This document shows, in pieces, positions 46,726 to 57,500 of a stretch of DNA of 64,000 bases (positions are counted from its first letter, which is position 1; each line of letters starts with the position of its first letter). The position numbers and the translations under genes are program-made. The notes under the pieces are model-generated. The model did not search any database and was not told where the DNA came from. It worked only from the letters and a program-made list of their open reading frames with translations. The stretch is from Ponticaulis koreensis DSM 19734 (GTDB lineage Bacteria; Pseudomonadota; Alphaproteobacteria; Caulobacterales; Hyphomonadaceae), in the NCBI RefSeq assembly GCF_000420665.1, contig NZ_ATVJ01000002.1, positions 248,001 through 312,000 on the forward strand. The letters run 5' to 3'.

Positions 46726-47942
46726 GGCCAGAACCCGACGGCGCGCCCAATCCCGCGAATACCCATTAAAAGTGTGATCAGAACCACACCCACGCCCAGA
46801 ATGTTCGAAAGCAGTCCATTGACGCGGTCACCAAGCAGAGACTTTCTATTCATCGCATATAGCAGGCTTGCTGCAATGATCGGCAGAAGTAGCCCATTCG
46901 CGATCTGCGCGATAAAAATCACATCGGTCGGACGGATACCCGAAACCGCCAATCCTGTTCCGATCATCAATGTGATTAGCGCCACGCCCTTGAACACGCT
47001 TTCCTGAATGCGCGGGTCATCACTTTTGAAAAGCTCGGTCACAGCAAAGGCAGTGGCCATAGGTGCGGTAATCGCTGAACTCAGACCGGCTGCAAGCAAA
47101 CCGACGCCCACAAGCCAACGTGCAAACTGGCCATAAGTCGGCTCTATAGCTGCCGCCATATCCAGCGCGTTCGAAATCTCGCTCCCCGTTCCAAACAAAC
47201 TTGCCGCAGCAGTAGTCAAGACAAAAATCGAGATCAATCCGCCAAGCCCAACCGAAATCACCGTGTCACTCTGTGCTTCGTTGACGGCAACATCACTAGT
47301 CCCAGTCCAGCGCTTGCGCGCAGAGGCGGCATGCAGAAACAAATTATACGGTACGATGGTCGTGCCAATTAGCGCGATCGCAGTAAAAAGGCCGTTTTCC
47401 GGAATCGCCGGAACCAACCCGTTTATCATAGCGCCCACATCAGGTTTCACCAGCACAGCGGCGACTAAAAACGCCAAAGCCATCAAGATCACAACGGATA
47501 CCAGTGCCTTCTCGATCAGCTTATATCCACCAAGCATGAGCAACGCAGCCGCGAGCGCCGATAACGCAAGAACCACGGCTTTAAACTCGTCCTCGTTCAG
47601 ATCACCCAATAGCGCCTCGGCACCGAGAGCTCCGCCGGAAAGGTTACCGCCCTCATAGGCCGCATTCCCCAACCCCAGCGCCGCAAGCACCAGTCCCGCA
47701 ATCACGTACCGAACTGGTGTTCTTCCCGCGCCCGCCATTAAAGCTTCGCCAAGCCCCAAGCGCGCGCCCACACCAAGGCGCGCAGACATGGATTGCAAAA
47801 TCATAGTCGCGAAGGTCGCAAAAACGAGAGCCCAGAGCAGAGCAAATCCGAAGTTTGCACCGGCGAGCGTGCAGGCAGTAACGGTTCCCGGCCCGATAAA
47901 TGCTGCGGCAACGAGAGCGCCTGGTCCGATGCTAAGTTTCAT
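46722..47942 (-). CDS. Nramp-fold transporter associated with pxp genes
   Basis: This 406-residue membrane protein has about 11 helices and the Nramp/LeuT-like layout. Normal Nramp metal transporters have DPGN in helix 1 and MPHN in helix 6. Here the helix-1 segment reads GPGT (residues 17-20) and the helix-6 one VPYN (197-200), so the metal-binding Asp, Asn and Met are lost. A substrate other than Mn or Fe, possibly an organic acid such as 5-oxoproline, is inferred from the operon. It is the first gene of the pxp operon. Confidence 0.85.
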   Translation of the reverse strand: MKLSIGPGALVAAAFIGPGTVTACTLAGANFGFALLWALVFATFATMILQSMSARLGVGARLGLGEALMAGAGRTPVRYVIAGLVLAALGLGNAAYEGGNLSGGALGAEALLGDLNEDEFKAVVLALSALAAALLMLGGYKLIEKALVSVVILMALAFLVAAVLVKPDVGAMINGLVPAIPENGLFTAIALIGTTIVPYNLFLHAASARKRWTGTSDVAVNEAQSDTVISVGLGGLISIFVLTTAAASLFGTGSEISNALDMAAAIEPTYGQFARWLVGVGLLAAGLSSAITAPMATAFAVTELFKSDDPRIQESVFKGVALITLMIGTGLAVSGIRPTDVIFIAQIANGLLLPIIAASLLYAMNRKSLLGDRVNGLLSNILGVGVVLITLLMGIRGIGRAVGFWP

Positions 47943-48099
47943 TCAAACCTCTGATCAAAAACGTCGCATACAGTGAACCGTCACCATGACCTCTACACAT
48001 CCCCTGAACGAAGGAGGGACGTTCCACGACTTGCATGTTTTACTGACTTCATTCCTAATCATTTGAGGGACGTGGCCCAAAAGGGTCAAGGGGGGAAGA

Positions 48100-49233
48100 A
48101 TGATCAAGCACGTATCAGCAGCCATGTTTGCGATCGCAATACTCGCGGCCTGCACAACAACCACATCGACACCCGACACTGAAGCGCGCGCGCCGCTCGC
48201 AGCATCAAGCAGAACGTTGGATATGTTCCGCGAAGGTCCGGATCAAGCCTGTTATGATCGTGCAACGCAGCCTTCAACTTTTGTTGTCGACACCCATAAC
48301 CACTTCCGCCCGTTTGGAGGCCAGCCACGACCATACGAGGAGGTGCTCGCCTATCTCGAAGACAGCGGCGTGTTGTTCGCTAACATTTACGGCATAGGTC
48401 AATCGCTGCCGTTCACGAATAGCTGCACCTATTATCTTGATTGCCCCGGTGTTCCCGCAACGTCGTCCATCCAGAACGACATGGCCAATGCCGCCAACCT
48501 CGCTACGAACCGACCAGATAACCTGGTGCTGACACTATCGGCGACCTTCCCCGACCTCGCCAATCCAGAGAATGTGAATGACGTGCTGGATTTGTATGAC
48601 GCCACGTATCCTGGACTGTTCGAATGGATGGGCGAAGTGAACCTTGTGAAGCAGGCCCTGTTTGGCAATGGCCATGTCCCGGCTACTCCCGAAAATATCG
48701 ACGATTGGCGAGGCTTTATGGAGCGCCTTCGACATTTCGATATGCCAATCGCCATCCACTCGGATCTCGGCTCTGATGATGACCCGACGGAGTATCTCGC
48801 GCTGATGGATTATGCGTTGCAACGCTATCCGCACAACAGGATCATCTGGGTGCATATGGGCTTGTCGCGCGAACTCACGACAATACCGGCCAACGATCAT
48901 ATCGCGCTGATGTCCGAGCGTCTTGACCGTTATCCGAACCTGATGCTCGATATAACCTGGCGCGTGATCGCTGATAACTACTTCGATACGCCCGAAAATA
49001 TCGCGGCTTACACAGCCTTCTTCAATCATTATTACGATCGCATCCTTACAGGAACAGACTTCGTTGCCAGCTTCAATAAATCCTTCGACGTGTACGCCGA
49101 AGAAGTTGAGGTGAACTCCATGATACTGTCAGAGCTGGATGACCGCGCGTTCCGCCACATCGCACTCGGACAAACCTATTTTGATCTGCTGGGCCTTCCC
49201 TATCGCGCGCCTGACATCTGCACTACGAATTAA
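48100..49233 (+). CDS. Amidohydrolase-family lipoprotein
   Basis: This 377-residue protein has a lipoprotein signal ending ILAAC (Cys18), so it is anchored to a membrane in the envelope. The mature part begins with VVDTHNHFRPFGG, an amidohydrolase HxH motif, and has IAIHSDLGSD and IWVHMGLSRE for further metal-binding histidines. GTDFVASFN supplies the catalytic Asp. The substrate is unknown. A very strong GGGGGGAAG precedes the ATG. A perfect hairpin with a T-run follows the stop. Confidence 0.83.
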   Translation: MIKHVSAAMFAIAILAACTTTTSTPDTEARAPLAASSRTLDMFREGPDQACYDRATQPSTFVVDTHNHFRPFGGQPRPYEEVLAYLEDSGVLFANIYGIGQSLPFTNSCTYYLDCPGVPATSSIQNDMANAANLATNRPDNLVLTLSATFPDLANPENVNDVLDLYDATYPGLFEWMGEVNLVKQALFGNGHVPATPENIDDWRGFMERLRHFDMPIAIHSDLGSDDDPTEYLALMDYALQRYPHNRIIWVHMGLSRELTTIPANDHIALMSERLDRYPNLMLDITWRVIADNYFDTPENIAAYTAFFNHYYDRILTGTDFVASFNKSFDVYAEEVEVNSMILSELDDRAFRHIALGQTYFDLLGLPYRAPDICTTN

Positions 49234-49247
49234 ATTGAAAACCCCAC

Positions 49248-49271
49248 AAGGCGCCAAACGGCGCCTTTTTT
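49248..49271 (+). terminator. Rho-independent terminator after the amidohydrolase gene
   Basis: A perfect 8-bp stem (AAGGCGCC / GGCGCCTT) with loop AAAC is followed at once by six T residues (49266-49271). It lies 15 bases after the stop codon. It is one of the clearest intrinsic terminators in the window. Confidence 0.92.
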
Positions 49272-49350
49272 ATGCTCCGTTCAGGCACGCACTTGAACTC
49301 ATCTGCGATCACCTCCAGCTTTCAAATCAAGAAAATCACAAGGATGTACA

Positions 49351-50103
49351 ATGCGCCTGCAACTTTCCACATGGCCTGAAGTCGAAACTTATCTCAAAAA
49401 ATCCAAAGCAATTCTGATACCTGTCGGCTCCACCGAGCAACACGGACCGAACGGTCTGATCGGCACAGACGCGCTCTGCCCGGAGATCATTGCTTTCGCT
49501 GCTGAGCAGAAAACGGACATGCTGATCGGGCCAACCTTTAATGTCGGCATTGCTCAGCACCATCTTGGCTTTCCTGGCAGTATGACGGTACGACCGTCAA
49601 CCATGATCGCTACAATGAAGGACTGGACAGATTCCCTGATCCGTCACGGCTTCGAACGCATCTTCTGGTTCAACGGCCATGGCGGTAACACAGCAACGCT
49701 TCAGGCTGCATTTGCCGAACTATATGCCGAACGAAGCTTCCAGCGCCCGGGCAGAAATTCACTTCCTGATCTACGCCTGAAGGCTAAAAACTGGTGGGAA
49801 ATGCCCGGAGTGATGGAAGAGTGCCGCCGCCAGTTCCCGACCGGAGACGGCATGCATGCAACCGCATCAGAGGTCGCGGTCACCTATGCAGGCTACCCTG
49901 ATCAGGTACGAAATGTGGAAATTTCTCCGAAGATTGCGCCAGTTTCAGACTTCCGCGACGCCGACAATTACCGCGATAATTTCCCTGATGGCCGGATCGG
50001 TTCAGACCCGTCTCAGGCGACAGTGGAAAAAGGCCAGATCATCATTGAGTCAGCTGCCTCTTCTCTCGCACGCGTCTTCCGAAGCTTTGCAGATGAAGCC
50101 TAG
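49351..50103 (+). CDS. Creatininase-family amidohydrolase
   Basis: This 250-residue protein matches the creatininase fold, in which a binuclear metal site hydrolyses cyclic amides. STEQHGPNGLIGTDALC supplies Glu29, His31 and Asp40; FNGHGGN has His110; and GMHATASEVAVTYA has the last Glu. The family includes creatinine amidohydrolase and enzymes of cofactor (mycofactocin, MftE) and riboflavin/F420 biosynthesis, and the specific reaction is not evident here. No mycofactocin genes are nearby. The 3' end overlaps the convergent VWA gene by four bases. Confidence 0.88.
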   Translation: MRLQLSTWPEVETYLKKSKAILIPVGSTEQHGPNGLIGTDALCPEIIAFAAEQKTDMLIGPTFNVGIAQHHLGFPGSMTVRPSTMIATMKDWTDSLIRHGFERIFWFNGHGGNTATLQAAFAELYAERSFQRPGRNSLPDLRLKAKNWWEMPGVMEECRRQFPTGDGMHATASEVAVTYAGYPDQVRNVEISPKIAPVSDFRDADNYRDNFPDGRIGSDPSQATVEKGQIIIESAASSLARVFRSFADEA

Positions 50104-51449
50104 CTGTAGTGCATCAACACGTCATCAATGGCTCTCTCCAACTGCTTCAGGTTGGAGAGCATTGTGACGGTAGAACAATGCGGGAAATAGCGTAGCATTT
50201 CGCTATCACCCGTTCCCCAAAGCGGACGCGCTTCGGGATTGAGCCAGACAATACGCTTCGTCTTGGCCGCCAGTTCTTCAAAAATATCAATGCGCGGGTC
50301 ACCATGATTGGATCGCGCATCACCAAGAACGATAACGGTCGTACGTCGATCAATCTTGGACCAATGATCCACTTGAAGGTCTGACAGCGCCTGGCCGTAG
50401 TCAGTGGAACCCCATCCGATTTCCGCAAGGATTCGCTCCATCGCGCTTTCGAACCCGTCCAGTGACGTATCGAGATATGGCCCAACATCCTTGAGACGTG
50501 CCGAGAACGCGTAAGTGTGCAGATCCGGTACGACATCGCGAACGCAATACAGGAACAGGAGCAAAAACCGGACAAACCGCGCAACTGAACCAGAGACATC
50601 ACAAATCAAAACCAGCTTTGGTCGATCCTTTTTGGTCTGTCTCCAATGGACATCAAATGGCACGCCGTCACGGCCTGCATTGGCCCTCAACGTTTTGCGA
50701 ATATCGAGCTGCCCGCGGTTTTTCCGGCGCTTGCGCCGCGAATGTTTGCTGACGAGACGTTTGGCTAGCTTCTGAATGAGCGGCTTCATGCGCTCCATAT
50801 CCGAGCGGTCCATCTCGTTGATGCGCTTGCCGGCAAGGAAGTCTTCGCGGAACTGCTGCGTAGCGCCAGCACCAAAGACTTCAAATTGCTGTTTCGCAAA
50901 CTCGATAGCGCGCGCCGTCATTTTTTTGCGCGCGTCCATCATCCTTTCAGCTTCAGCATCGCCTTCAGGTGTGTGTGCCTGCAATTGCTCCAGAAGCTCT
51001 GCCTCCATCTCGCGGACGCCCATCTCCTTGAGCATTTGCTGAGCATAATACGAGGTCTGGGTAGAGAAGCGTATATCCTGAAGACCAGATGCCTGCCCTG
51101 CACGCTCCAGCGCCATCTCTATGACTGCTTCATCAGAACTTTCGGCGATATCCATGAAGTTCTGCGGCTCGCCAGAATCTTCATCGGTCTCCTGCTCTGA
51201 AGACTCTGTTTTTTCGCTCTGCTCTTTCTGCTTTCTTTGAAAGAACAGCTCGAAGAGCCGGTCATAAGTATCTTTTTCGGCCTCGGACTTTGCCAGAACC
51301 GAGCGAAGCGCCGTCTTCAGAAACTCACGGTCTTCGTATCCAACGAGATCAACAGCTTTCACCGCATCCAGCGTTTCAGCCGTTGAAACCTTCACATCAG
51401 CCGAGCGCAGCGCCCTCACAAAATCCGTGATGGTGCGTTCCGCGCTCAT
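50100..51449 (-). CDS. CoxE-like VWA-domain protein
   Basis: This 449-residue cytosolic protein has an acidic/Glu-rich N-terminal part (about 75-115) and a C-terminal VWA domain. The MIDAS motif reads LICDVSGSVARF, with Asp284, Ser286 and Ser288. It corresponds to CoxE and related partners of MoxR ATPases. The start overlaps the MoxR stop by four bases (ATGA). CoxE/CoxD help metal insertion into CO dehydrogenase in some alphaproteobacteria, and many homologues act on other complexes. Confidence 0.88.
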   Translation of the reverse strand: MSAERTITDFVRALRSADVKVSTAETLDAVKAVDLVGYEDREFLKTALRSVLAKSEAEKDTYDRLFELFFQRKQKEQSEKTESSEQETDEDSGEPQNFMDIAESSDEAVIEMALERAGQASGLQDIRFSTQTSYYAQQMLKEMGVREMEAELLEQLQAHTPEGDAEAERMMDARKKMTARAIEFAKQQFEVFGAGATQQFREDFLAGKRINEMDRSDMERMKPLIQKLAKRLVSKHSRRKRRKNRGQLDIRKTLRANAGRDGVPFDVHWRQTKKDRPKLVLICDVSGSVARFVRFLLLFLYCVRDVVPDLHTYAFSARLKDVGPYLDTSLDGFESAMERILAEIGWGSTDYGQALSDLQVDHWSKIDRRTTVIVLGDARSNHGDPRIDIFEELAAKTKRIVWLNPEARPLWGTGDSEMLRYFPHCSTVTMLSNLKQLERAIDDVLMHYS

Positions 51450-52447
51450 GACAGGCTGGGATATCCGCTCGGAAGGCGTTTGGATTCAGATGCAGAAGCT
51501 GCGTTACGCGCCATAGATCCGATCGCATTAGACGTAGCCTCAATGTCGCTCTCGTATTTCAGAAGCACATTGAGTGTCTTGCGGACCATTGCTTCATCAA
51601 GTGAGTCTGCATGCATAAGCAGGAGCGTTCTCGCCCAGTCGACAGTCTCGGAAATCGAAGGTCGCTTTCGGAGGTCCTTTGTCCGGAGATCCTGAACGAA
51701 CGACACCAGCTGAGTCAGGAGACTATCGGAAACATCCGGCACGCGCGCTCGCACAATTTCGCGTTCACGTGCTGCATCCGGGAAACCGATATAGAGGTGC
51801 AGGCAGCGGCGCTTAAGCGCATCCCCGAGGTCTCGCACATTGTTCGACGTCAGAATAACGATAGGCGGCACGTTGGCTTTAATCGTACCGATCTCCGGCA
51901 CCGTCACCTGATAGTCCGAGAGCACTTCCAACAGAAAAGCCTCGAACTCTTCATCAGACTTATCGATTTCATCGATGAGCAGCACAGAGCCACTTGTCTG
52001 CTCCATAGCTCGGAGCAATGGGCGCGGCTCAAGGAAGTCGTGCGAGAAGAACAGGTCTTCAAATGTCGCCAGACGACCCGTCAGATCGGCAATCGTGCCC
52101 GCATCGCCAACAACATCATTAAGGCGGTCTTTGAGGATCTGGGTGTAGAGAAGTTGCTTACCGTATTTCCACTCGTAGAGAGACTTGCTCTCATCAAGAC
52201 CTTCATAACATTGCAGGCGCTCAAGCGGCACATCGAGATATCGAGAAAGAGACTGCGCGAGGTCTGTTTTCCCCACGCCAGCCGGACCTTCGATCAGGAT
52301 GGGCTTCCTGAGGTGGACGGCAAGATAGATCGCCGTCGATATTTCTTCACTGGAAATATAGCCAACTGAAAGCAGGCCTTCGGAAACCGCGGCGACGGAA
52401 GAGAGAGGCGAATACGTCTCCGCGATGAGGTCTTTATCTATCGTCAT
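51446..52447 (-). CDS. MoxR-family AAA+ ATPase
   Basis: This 333-residue ATPase has the Walker A GPAGVGKTDL (54-63) and Walker B VLLIDEIDKSD (155-165), with ILTSNNVRDLGDALKRRCLH as sensor 1 and arginine finger. Its length and layout match MoxR/CoxD chaperone-like ATPases that work with VWA proteins. It is coupled to the CoxE-like gene and follows a 66-base gap after a small membrane-protein gene. Confidence 0.92.
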   Translation of the reverse strand: MTIDKDLIAETYSPLSSVAAVSEGLLSVGYISSEEISTAIYLAVHLRKPILIEGPAGVGKTDLAQSLSRYLDVPLERLQCYEGLDESKSLYEWKYGKQLLYTQILKDRLNDVVGDAGTIADLTGRLATFEDLFFSHDFLEPRPLLRAMEQTSGSVLLIDEIDKSDEEFEAFLLEVLSDYQVTVPEIGTIKANVPPIVILTSNNVRDLGDALKRRCLHLYIGFPDAAREREIVRARVPDVSDSLLTQLVSFVQDLRTKDLRKRPSISETVDWARTLLLMHADSLDEAMVRKTLNVLLKYESDIEATSNAIGSMARNAASASESKRLPSGYPSLS

Positions 52448-52513
52448 ATCCCATGCCTATGGCGTGAAAATCGATAGAGCAAGCTATTTCCACTCGGTCA
52501 TGCAAGGGATTTT

Positions 52514-53053
52514 TCAGGTCTTCTTTTCGTCGTCCGCAGCTTCCGTAGCGTCAGGTTCAACCGGGTTCTCTGCATCCTTCGCAGGTAAAGTTGATAGGTC
52601 AGTTTCTTCCTTAGTTTCAATTTCTTCCGACACTTCCTCGGTAGAGACAGGCTCGGCTCCTGTTGTTCCTTTATCTGTCTTCGTAGCGAAGCTCGGAAGG
52701 CCGCCAGCGAACAGACTGATCGCACCTGATATCGCGATGTAAAAGAAGAGTATGATCGAGCCATACAACAAAAGCGTTGGCAGTGAGGCGAGATCAAAGA
52801 GTAGTGGCAATCCGAATCTCAGGGCGAGAATTGCCGCCACAACAACGTGCGCAATATCGAGCAGACGATTTTCGTCCTTTGCGATAAAGCGCTGATAAGA
52901 TGCCAGCAGCAAGCTTCCGATCGCCAGTATTATCGTAAAAATATCGAGTGGCTGGAGTTTGAACTGATATCCAATCATGATCATCCCGACGATGAATGCG
53001 ATCGTTGCTACAAAAATCAGTCCGGTTTTCCGGGATTCGGATTTTTCCGACAT
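52514..53053 (-). CDS. Four-helix membrane protein with acidic C-terminal tail
   Basis: This 179-residue protein has four hydrophobic helices within residues 12-115 and then a tail of about 60 residues rich in Glu, Asp and Thr (about 118-179). I do not recognise its family. The tail is presumably disordered and cytoplasmic or periplasmic depending on topology. It lies 15 bases after the PPC-like gene and 66 bases before moxR, which suggests it belongs to the same module. Confidence 0.75.
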   Translation of the reverse strand: MSEKSESRKTGLIFVATIAFIVGMIMIGYQFKLQPLDIFTIILAIGSLLLASYQRFIAKDENRLLDIAHVVVAAILALRFGLPLLFDLASLPTLLLYGSIILFFYIAISGAISLFAGGLPSFATKTDKGTTGAEPVSTEEVSEEIETKEETDLSTLPAKDAENPVEPDATEAADDEKKT

Positions 53054-53067
53054 AAGCTTCCCTCTCT

Positions 53068-54591
53068 CTAATTTTCAGGCTCTGCAGGTTGGAAATATCT
53101 GAGAATGCGGTCTCTGAAACGCGCCGCTTGTTGCGCGGCAATATCGCCAGCAGGATCTTCCTGCGGCTCAAACAATTCAGTCTCCGCGAGCCGCGAAGCA
53201 GATGATGCACGCCACGCTGCAAGATCGTTCTCAGGTGGGGTACCCAACCTCTGAAGCATGACCTGAGACGTCGCCCGCAGGTAATCGATTATGGTAAGCG
53301 TGCGCCCCTCGGATCGGGACACAATGTTGGCCAGTGTCAGTCCCAACTCCATATCGTCGCCTGACACGGGTATCGTCTCACCACCGCCTGCAGACGCGAT
53401 ACTGCTAATCGAATTCTGAAGCGCTTCGTTCGCGGCGTCGGCCAATCCAACAATGAAGAAGTTTGTATCTGTTTCTTCGACGTCTTCCGTCTGCCGCGGG
53501 CGGAAATTCGCGCGAATCTGAGTTCTTAATTCGGCGTTTGGTCCCGTAACTCGAAGGAGATACCGTCCGGCTTCAAGGCTGTACGCGAGAATACCCGTTC
53601 GGGAGTTCCAGTTGCCGCTTATATAGCTGTTAAGATCCGCCTCGGGATAAAGATATGCTGTCGGATATCCAATGTCAGTCGGTTCGACGGGCCGGAAGCC
53701 AAATTCAAGATGCCCCGCCACATCCAGCTCTACCTCCAGCCAGTCTGTATCCCCCCGATAAGTATGAACATCTGAAACGGACTGGTTAAGCGGAAAATAG
53801 CTCGCCATTTCAGGTGCATCGTTGGGCTCGAAAGCATCTCCAGGTGCCCCAAGAGAGAACGACACACGCGCTGGTCCGTCAGGCGCACCGTAGCGGCTTA
53901 AATGCACTTCATATTCACCCGGGAACAGCTGGACGAGCGCTGAGGGATCGACATCGCTTGTGTCAATGAACGGCAGTATCGGAACCGTTTCTCCTGTCTC
54001 GGTATTCAACACCTGGCCGGCAAACTGCGTTTGCACGTCGGAGAGGTTATCATACCGGATACGAAGCGTACTGAAATCATCTACCTCAAGTGAGAAAACG
54101 GTTGGCGCATTGCTGCCCTCAAGATGAACAGGATAGCTTCCACTTGCGCTGGGTGTTTCGACAACGTTAGCCCAATAGGCTTCTCCGATAGAGAGCGGCG
54201 CCAAATCCAGTTCAAAGCCATATTCGCCCGGAGCCGTTGGACTACTCACTCCGATAAAATGAATGCCAGGCTCGACAATCGCGCTTTGAGAAACAGTACC
54301 CGAATCATCCGTTATCGCAGACGAAAGAGCTAGCTCTTCGTCATCACTCATCAGCGTGAATTGAGGGAGTGCTCCTGAACCATCTCCTGCTGAATAATCC
54401 ACACTAAGGCGCCCGGGACGGGTTACATCGAGACGGAACCAGTCGATATCATCGACACTTGCAACCTCCGTTGTCATCTCGAAATTGAGATAGGCAGCTC
54501 TTGCAAATCGTGTGTTATCATCAGGTTCCTGCGCGAACGCTGGCAACACGAGGACACAAGCTGTCAAGAGTGAACTCAAAACGCGGATCAT
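53068..54591 (-). CDS. Secreted protein with PPC-like beta domains
   Basis: This 507-residue protein has a Sec signal peptide ending PAFA (cleavage after about residue 20). Two or three beta-rich repeats follow, recognisable by DDIDWFRLDVTRPGRLSVDY, GDTDWLEVELDVAGHLEFGF and the ends GIHFIGVSSPTAPGEYGFEL and AGRYLLRVTGP. Pairing of DxDW with a later Y-x-L/F is a pre-peptidase C-terminal (PPC)-like pattern. The C-terminal third (about 380-507) is not a PPC domain and I cannot place it. It starts on the stop of the large VWA gene (ATGA), so the two secreted proteins are co-translated. Confidence 0.75.
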   Translation of the reverse strand: MIRVLSSLLTACVLVLPAFAQEPDDNTRFARAAYLNFEMTTEVASVDDIDWFRLDVTRPGRLSVDYSAGDGSGALPQFTLMSDDEELALSSAITDDSGTVSQSAIVEPGIHFIGVSSPTAPGEYGFELDLAPLSIGEAYWANVVETPSASGSYPVHLEGSNAPTVFSLEVDDFSTLRIRYDNLSDVQTQFAGQVLNTETGETVPILPFIDTSDVDPSALVQLFPGEYEVHLSRYGAPDGPARVSFSLGAPGDAFEPNDAPEMASYFPLNQSVSDVHTYRGDTDWLEVELDVAGHLEFGFRPVEPTDIGYPTAYLYPEADLNSYISGNWNSRTGILAYSLEAGRYLLRVTGPNAELRTQIRANFRPRQTEDVEETDTNFFIVGLADAANEALQNSISSIASAGGGETIPVSGDDMELGLTLANIVSRSEGRTLTIIDYLRATSQVMLQRLGTPPENDLAAWRASSASRLAETELFEPQEDPAGDIAAQQAARFRDRILRYFQPAEPEN

Positions 54592-57500
54592 GGCGCATCC
54601 CCCAACGCACGATACGCCCGTTGCTCAGCCGATGACCTGGCGGTTTCGAAGTCACTTCCGGATAAGTTGGCCCATTGGGAACGGATACGATCCATTCCGG
54701 CCTGTCCACGAATACACAAAGCAAAATCCAGCGTATCCGAGCTTGATGGTGTGCCGTTAACGCCGAACCGACGGCGTTCAGATCCGTCTGTTGCCTGTGA
54801 AGCGCCATAATACGTGTAAAAACGTTGCTCGGTAACTTGCGCAGCGCATTCATTATCGCGCCCCCATTCTCGAAACCGGGTCTCGATCAGGACGAAGGTG
54901 GGCATGGACTGGCTACCCACCTGCTCTACACGCCATGCTGTACGCTCATCTGGCCGAACAGCGACCACCTCGTCTTCATCGTCTTGCGCGGGCGGATCGG
55001 CTGGCTCGTCTTCATTCTCGCCCGGCTCGGTATCAGCCGAACTATTTCCAATGTCGCCTAAAAGATCAGCCTCACTCCTGAACTGAGCTGCTGCTGCCTG
55101 CGGGTCACCACTGCAGCTTTCTTCCCCATCAGTGAGAACAATCAGACTTCGTCTGTCGTAATGTGCGGACTCAAGAAGGAAGTTCCCACCCGTCATGATC
55201 GCAGCAGCGAGTGGCGTTCCTGAGGCGTGATTGATGCCATCAATTGTCTGGAGCACGGCGGCTTTATCGCGCGTGAAGTCTCTCAGTAGCTGGATGTTTC
55301 CGCAGTCAAAAAACGCGAACACCGCTACTTCGTCGGCATCTTCCATACTTGCCAGAAAACTACGTGCGCTACGCCGTACATTTTGAATACCTGGCCCGGC
55401 CATCGAACCGGATGCGTCGACGACGAAGACATAGCTCGTTCCGCCAGTACCGATGACATTGAGTTCGTGCCAGCGGTCCGGGCCGGCACTTCCGATCGCA
55501 GTGCCACTTCTGACCGCTTCAGAATACGTCCAGTTTCCGTATTGGTTGGTGCGGGCGGAAGTTCGCGGATCAGCATCCAGATTCTTACCTGCCGCATCTG
55601 TTGCTGAGACTGCGACTTGAAGCGGCTCATTGCGTTCAAACTGGCCCCGCAAAGGCCGCAGCGGAAAGCGACCGTTCCAGTTGGCACCGCTTCCGGACAA
55701 CTCCGCGAGGACTGAGCCCTCCATGTCGGGAAGTGGCAGTCCATCACCTGCTGGTGCATCACTCCACGCGACGGCCGCTCCAGCGCCAATCTGAGCCGTG
55801 GGCGTCGCCGTGACCGGTTGTGAAAAGGTCAGCTGAATTTGCGCATATCCGGAATTATCCTGTCTGAGCTGCTCATTGGTATGAACTGTAAGCTTGCGTA
55901 CCGCGGCGCCCGGAAGCTCTTCGCGCAATTCACGCAGCCGGTCTTCGGTCTCTGTACGCAAGTCGGCAAGCCTTACAAGGTCCCGCTCAACCATTCCCAC
56001 GAAACCGCGATATCCGTCCCGCATAGCTTCCCAATAACGGATTTGGGCCAAATCATAAGCCATCGCGATATCAGCATTAGTTTCCCAGACATGGCCAACT
56101 AACAGGGTGCGCGCCCAGGAGTTTTCCCGGTCCCGTATGGCTGAATTCACGTCTTCCAGCGCCCAGCTCGCCATCAGGCTCGCCTGCATCTCATACTGAC
56201 GGCGTGCATTCATGGCCGCAGTAAAATCAAGCACATCGTTATTGTAGCTATCGATACGACGAATGGCTCGACGCATCCGCTCATCAAAGCGTCGCTGGTC
56301 TGCATCATTGTATCGCTCAGATACAGAGTCTGCGAACAAAGACCCATCGATCGCTCCACGCACACCGCCATAAGTTTGATACAAGGTAATGCCCGCAGCA
56401 ATCGGTTCAGTGAGGGTGTTTGCCGTCATCAGCATTTGACGGGCAGTGTTTACATTCGAGACCACACCGAAAAAACGTCCGACCCGTTGTGCGTATTCAG
56501 GCCAGACAAGAAAATTCGGCAATCCGCTGGATCCGAGCGTCAGCCCCACATTCAGCGCCGTCTGCCGAGGAATTTCGCGCGCGATAAATTGAGTGAGCGC
56601 CGCCCGTGTCACGTTCGCTCGCCCGGCCGTCGCAATCATCGCCGTGGTTTCAAGATAGACACCTTCAACAATACTCGCTGGTGTTGCTATCAATAAAAGA
56701 AGCTGACCAAAATTATACAGCCGATCCGACCAGAGGATGACGCCTTCATTCCATTCCAGCTCTTCACGAAGCCCCGGAAGCTCTGCAAGCGCGATATTCA
56801 CCGTACGTTGATAGGTCGACTGCTCCCTCAAAAGCTCAGCGCGCAGGTTCTCAAACCCGCGGAGCTGATTTTCCAGATCCTGAATGCCCGCAATAACCAG
56901 ATCGTATTCTTCCGTATTCTCACTCCAGGAGGCGCGATAAACTTCGCGACCGCCCTGGGAAATGACTATCTCTTGCAAGAATGGCGGGGCCGCATTTTCG
57001 GACAGCTGCGCAGCTCTTTCCAGCAGGCCGCCCAACTCTGCCTCACGCGCCCTCTTTTGTTCTTCTGCGCGGGATAACGCTGTCGTAGCGGTACGAACCT
57101 GAACCGTGGCCGTCTCGACCTCTGCATTGGCTCGGCTAACGGCAGTTAGAGCCCTATCCAAAGCAGACTGCCGCCCCTGACTGGCCCGGCCATAGCGACG
57201 GGCTTCCTCATCCAATTGGCGACGCAAAGCTCTGATCTGGGCATCGAGAACATCCCGCTCGGAACCAGACGCTAAAGCACGTTGCCGCCGCAGGTCATCA
57301 AGCGCCTCCCGTGTTGCAGACAGATAATCAGAGGCAGATTGAGACGACAGCGATCTGTCGCGTGCAATGCGAAGCTCTGTTTCCGCTGAACTCAGAGCGC
57401 TACGCGCATCGCGCAAATTTTGCTGGGCAGCTTCAAGTGCAGAACGCCTTGTGTCGATCACCGTCTGGGCTTGCTGGATTTCAGAGCGCTTCTCCGAGAT

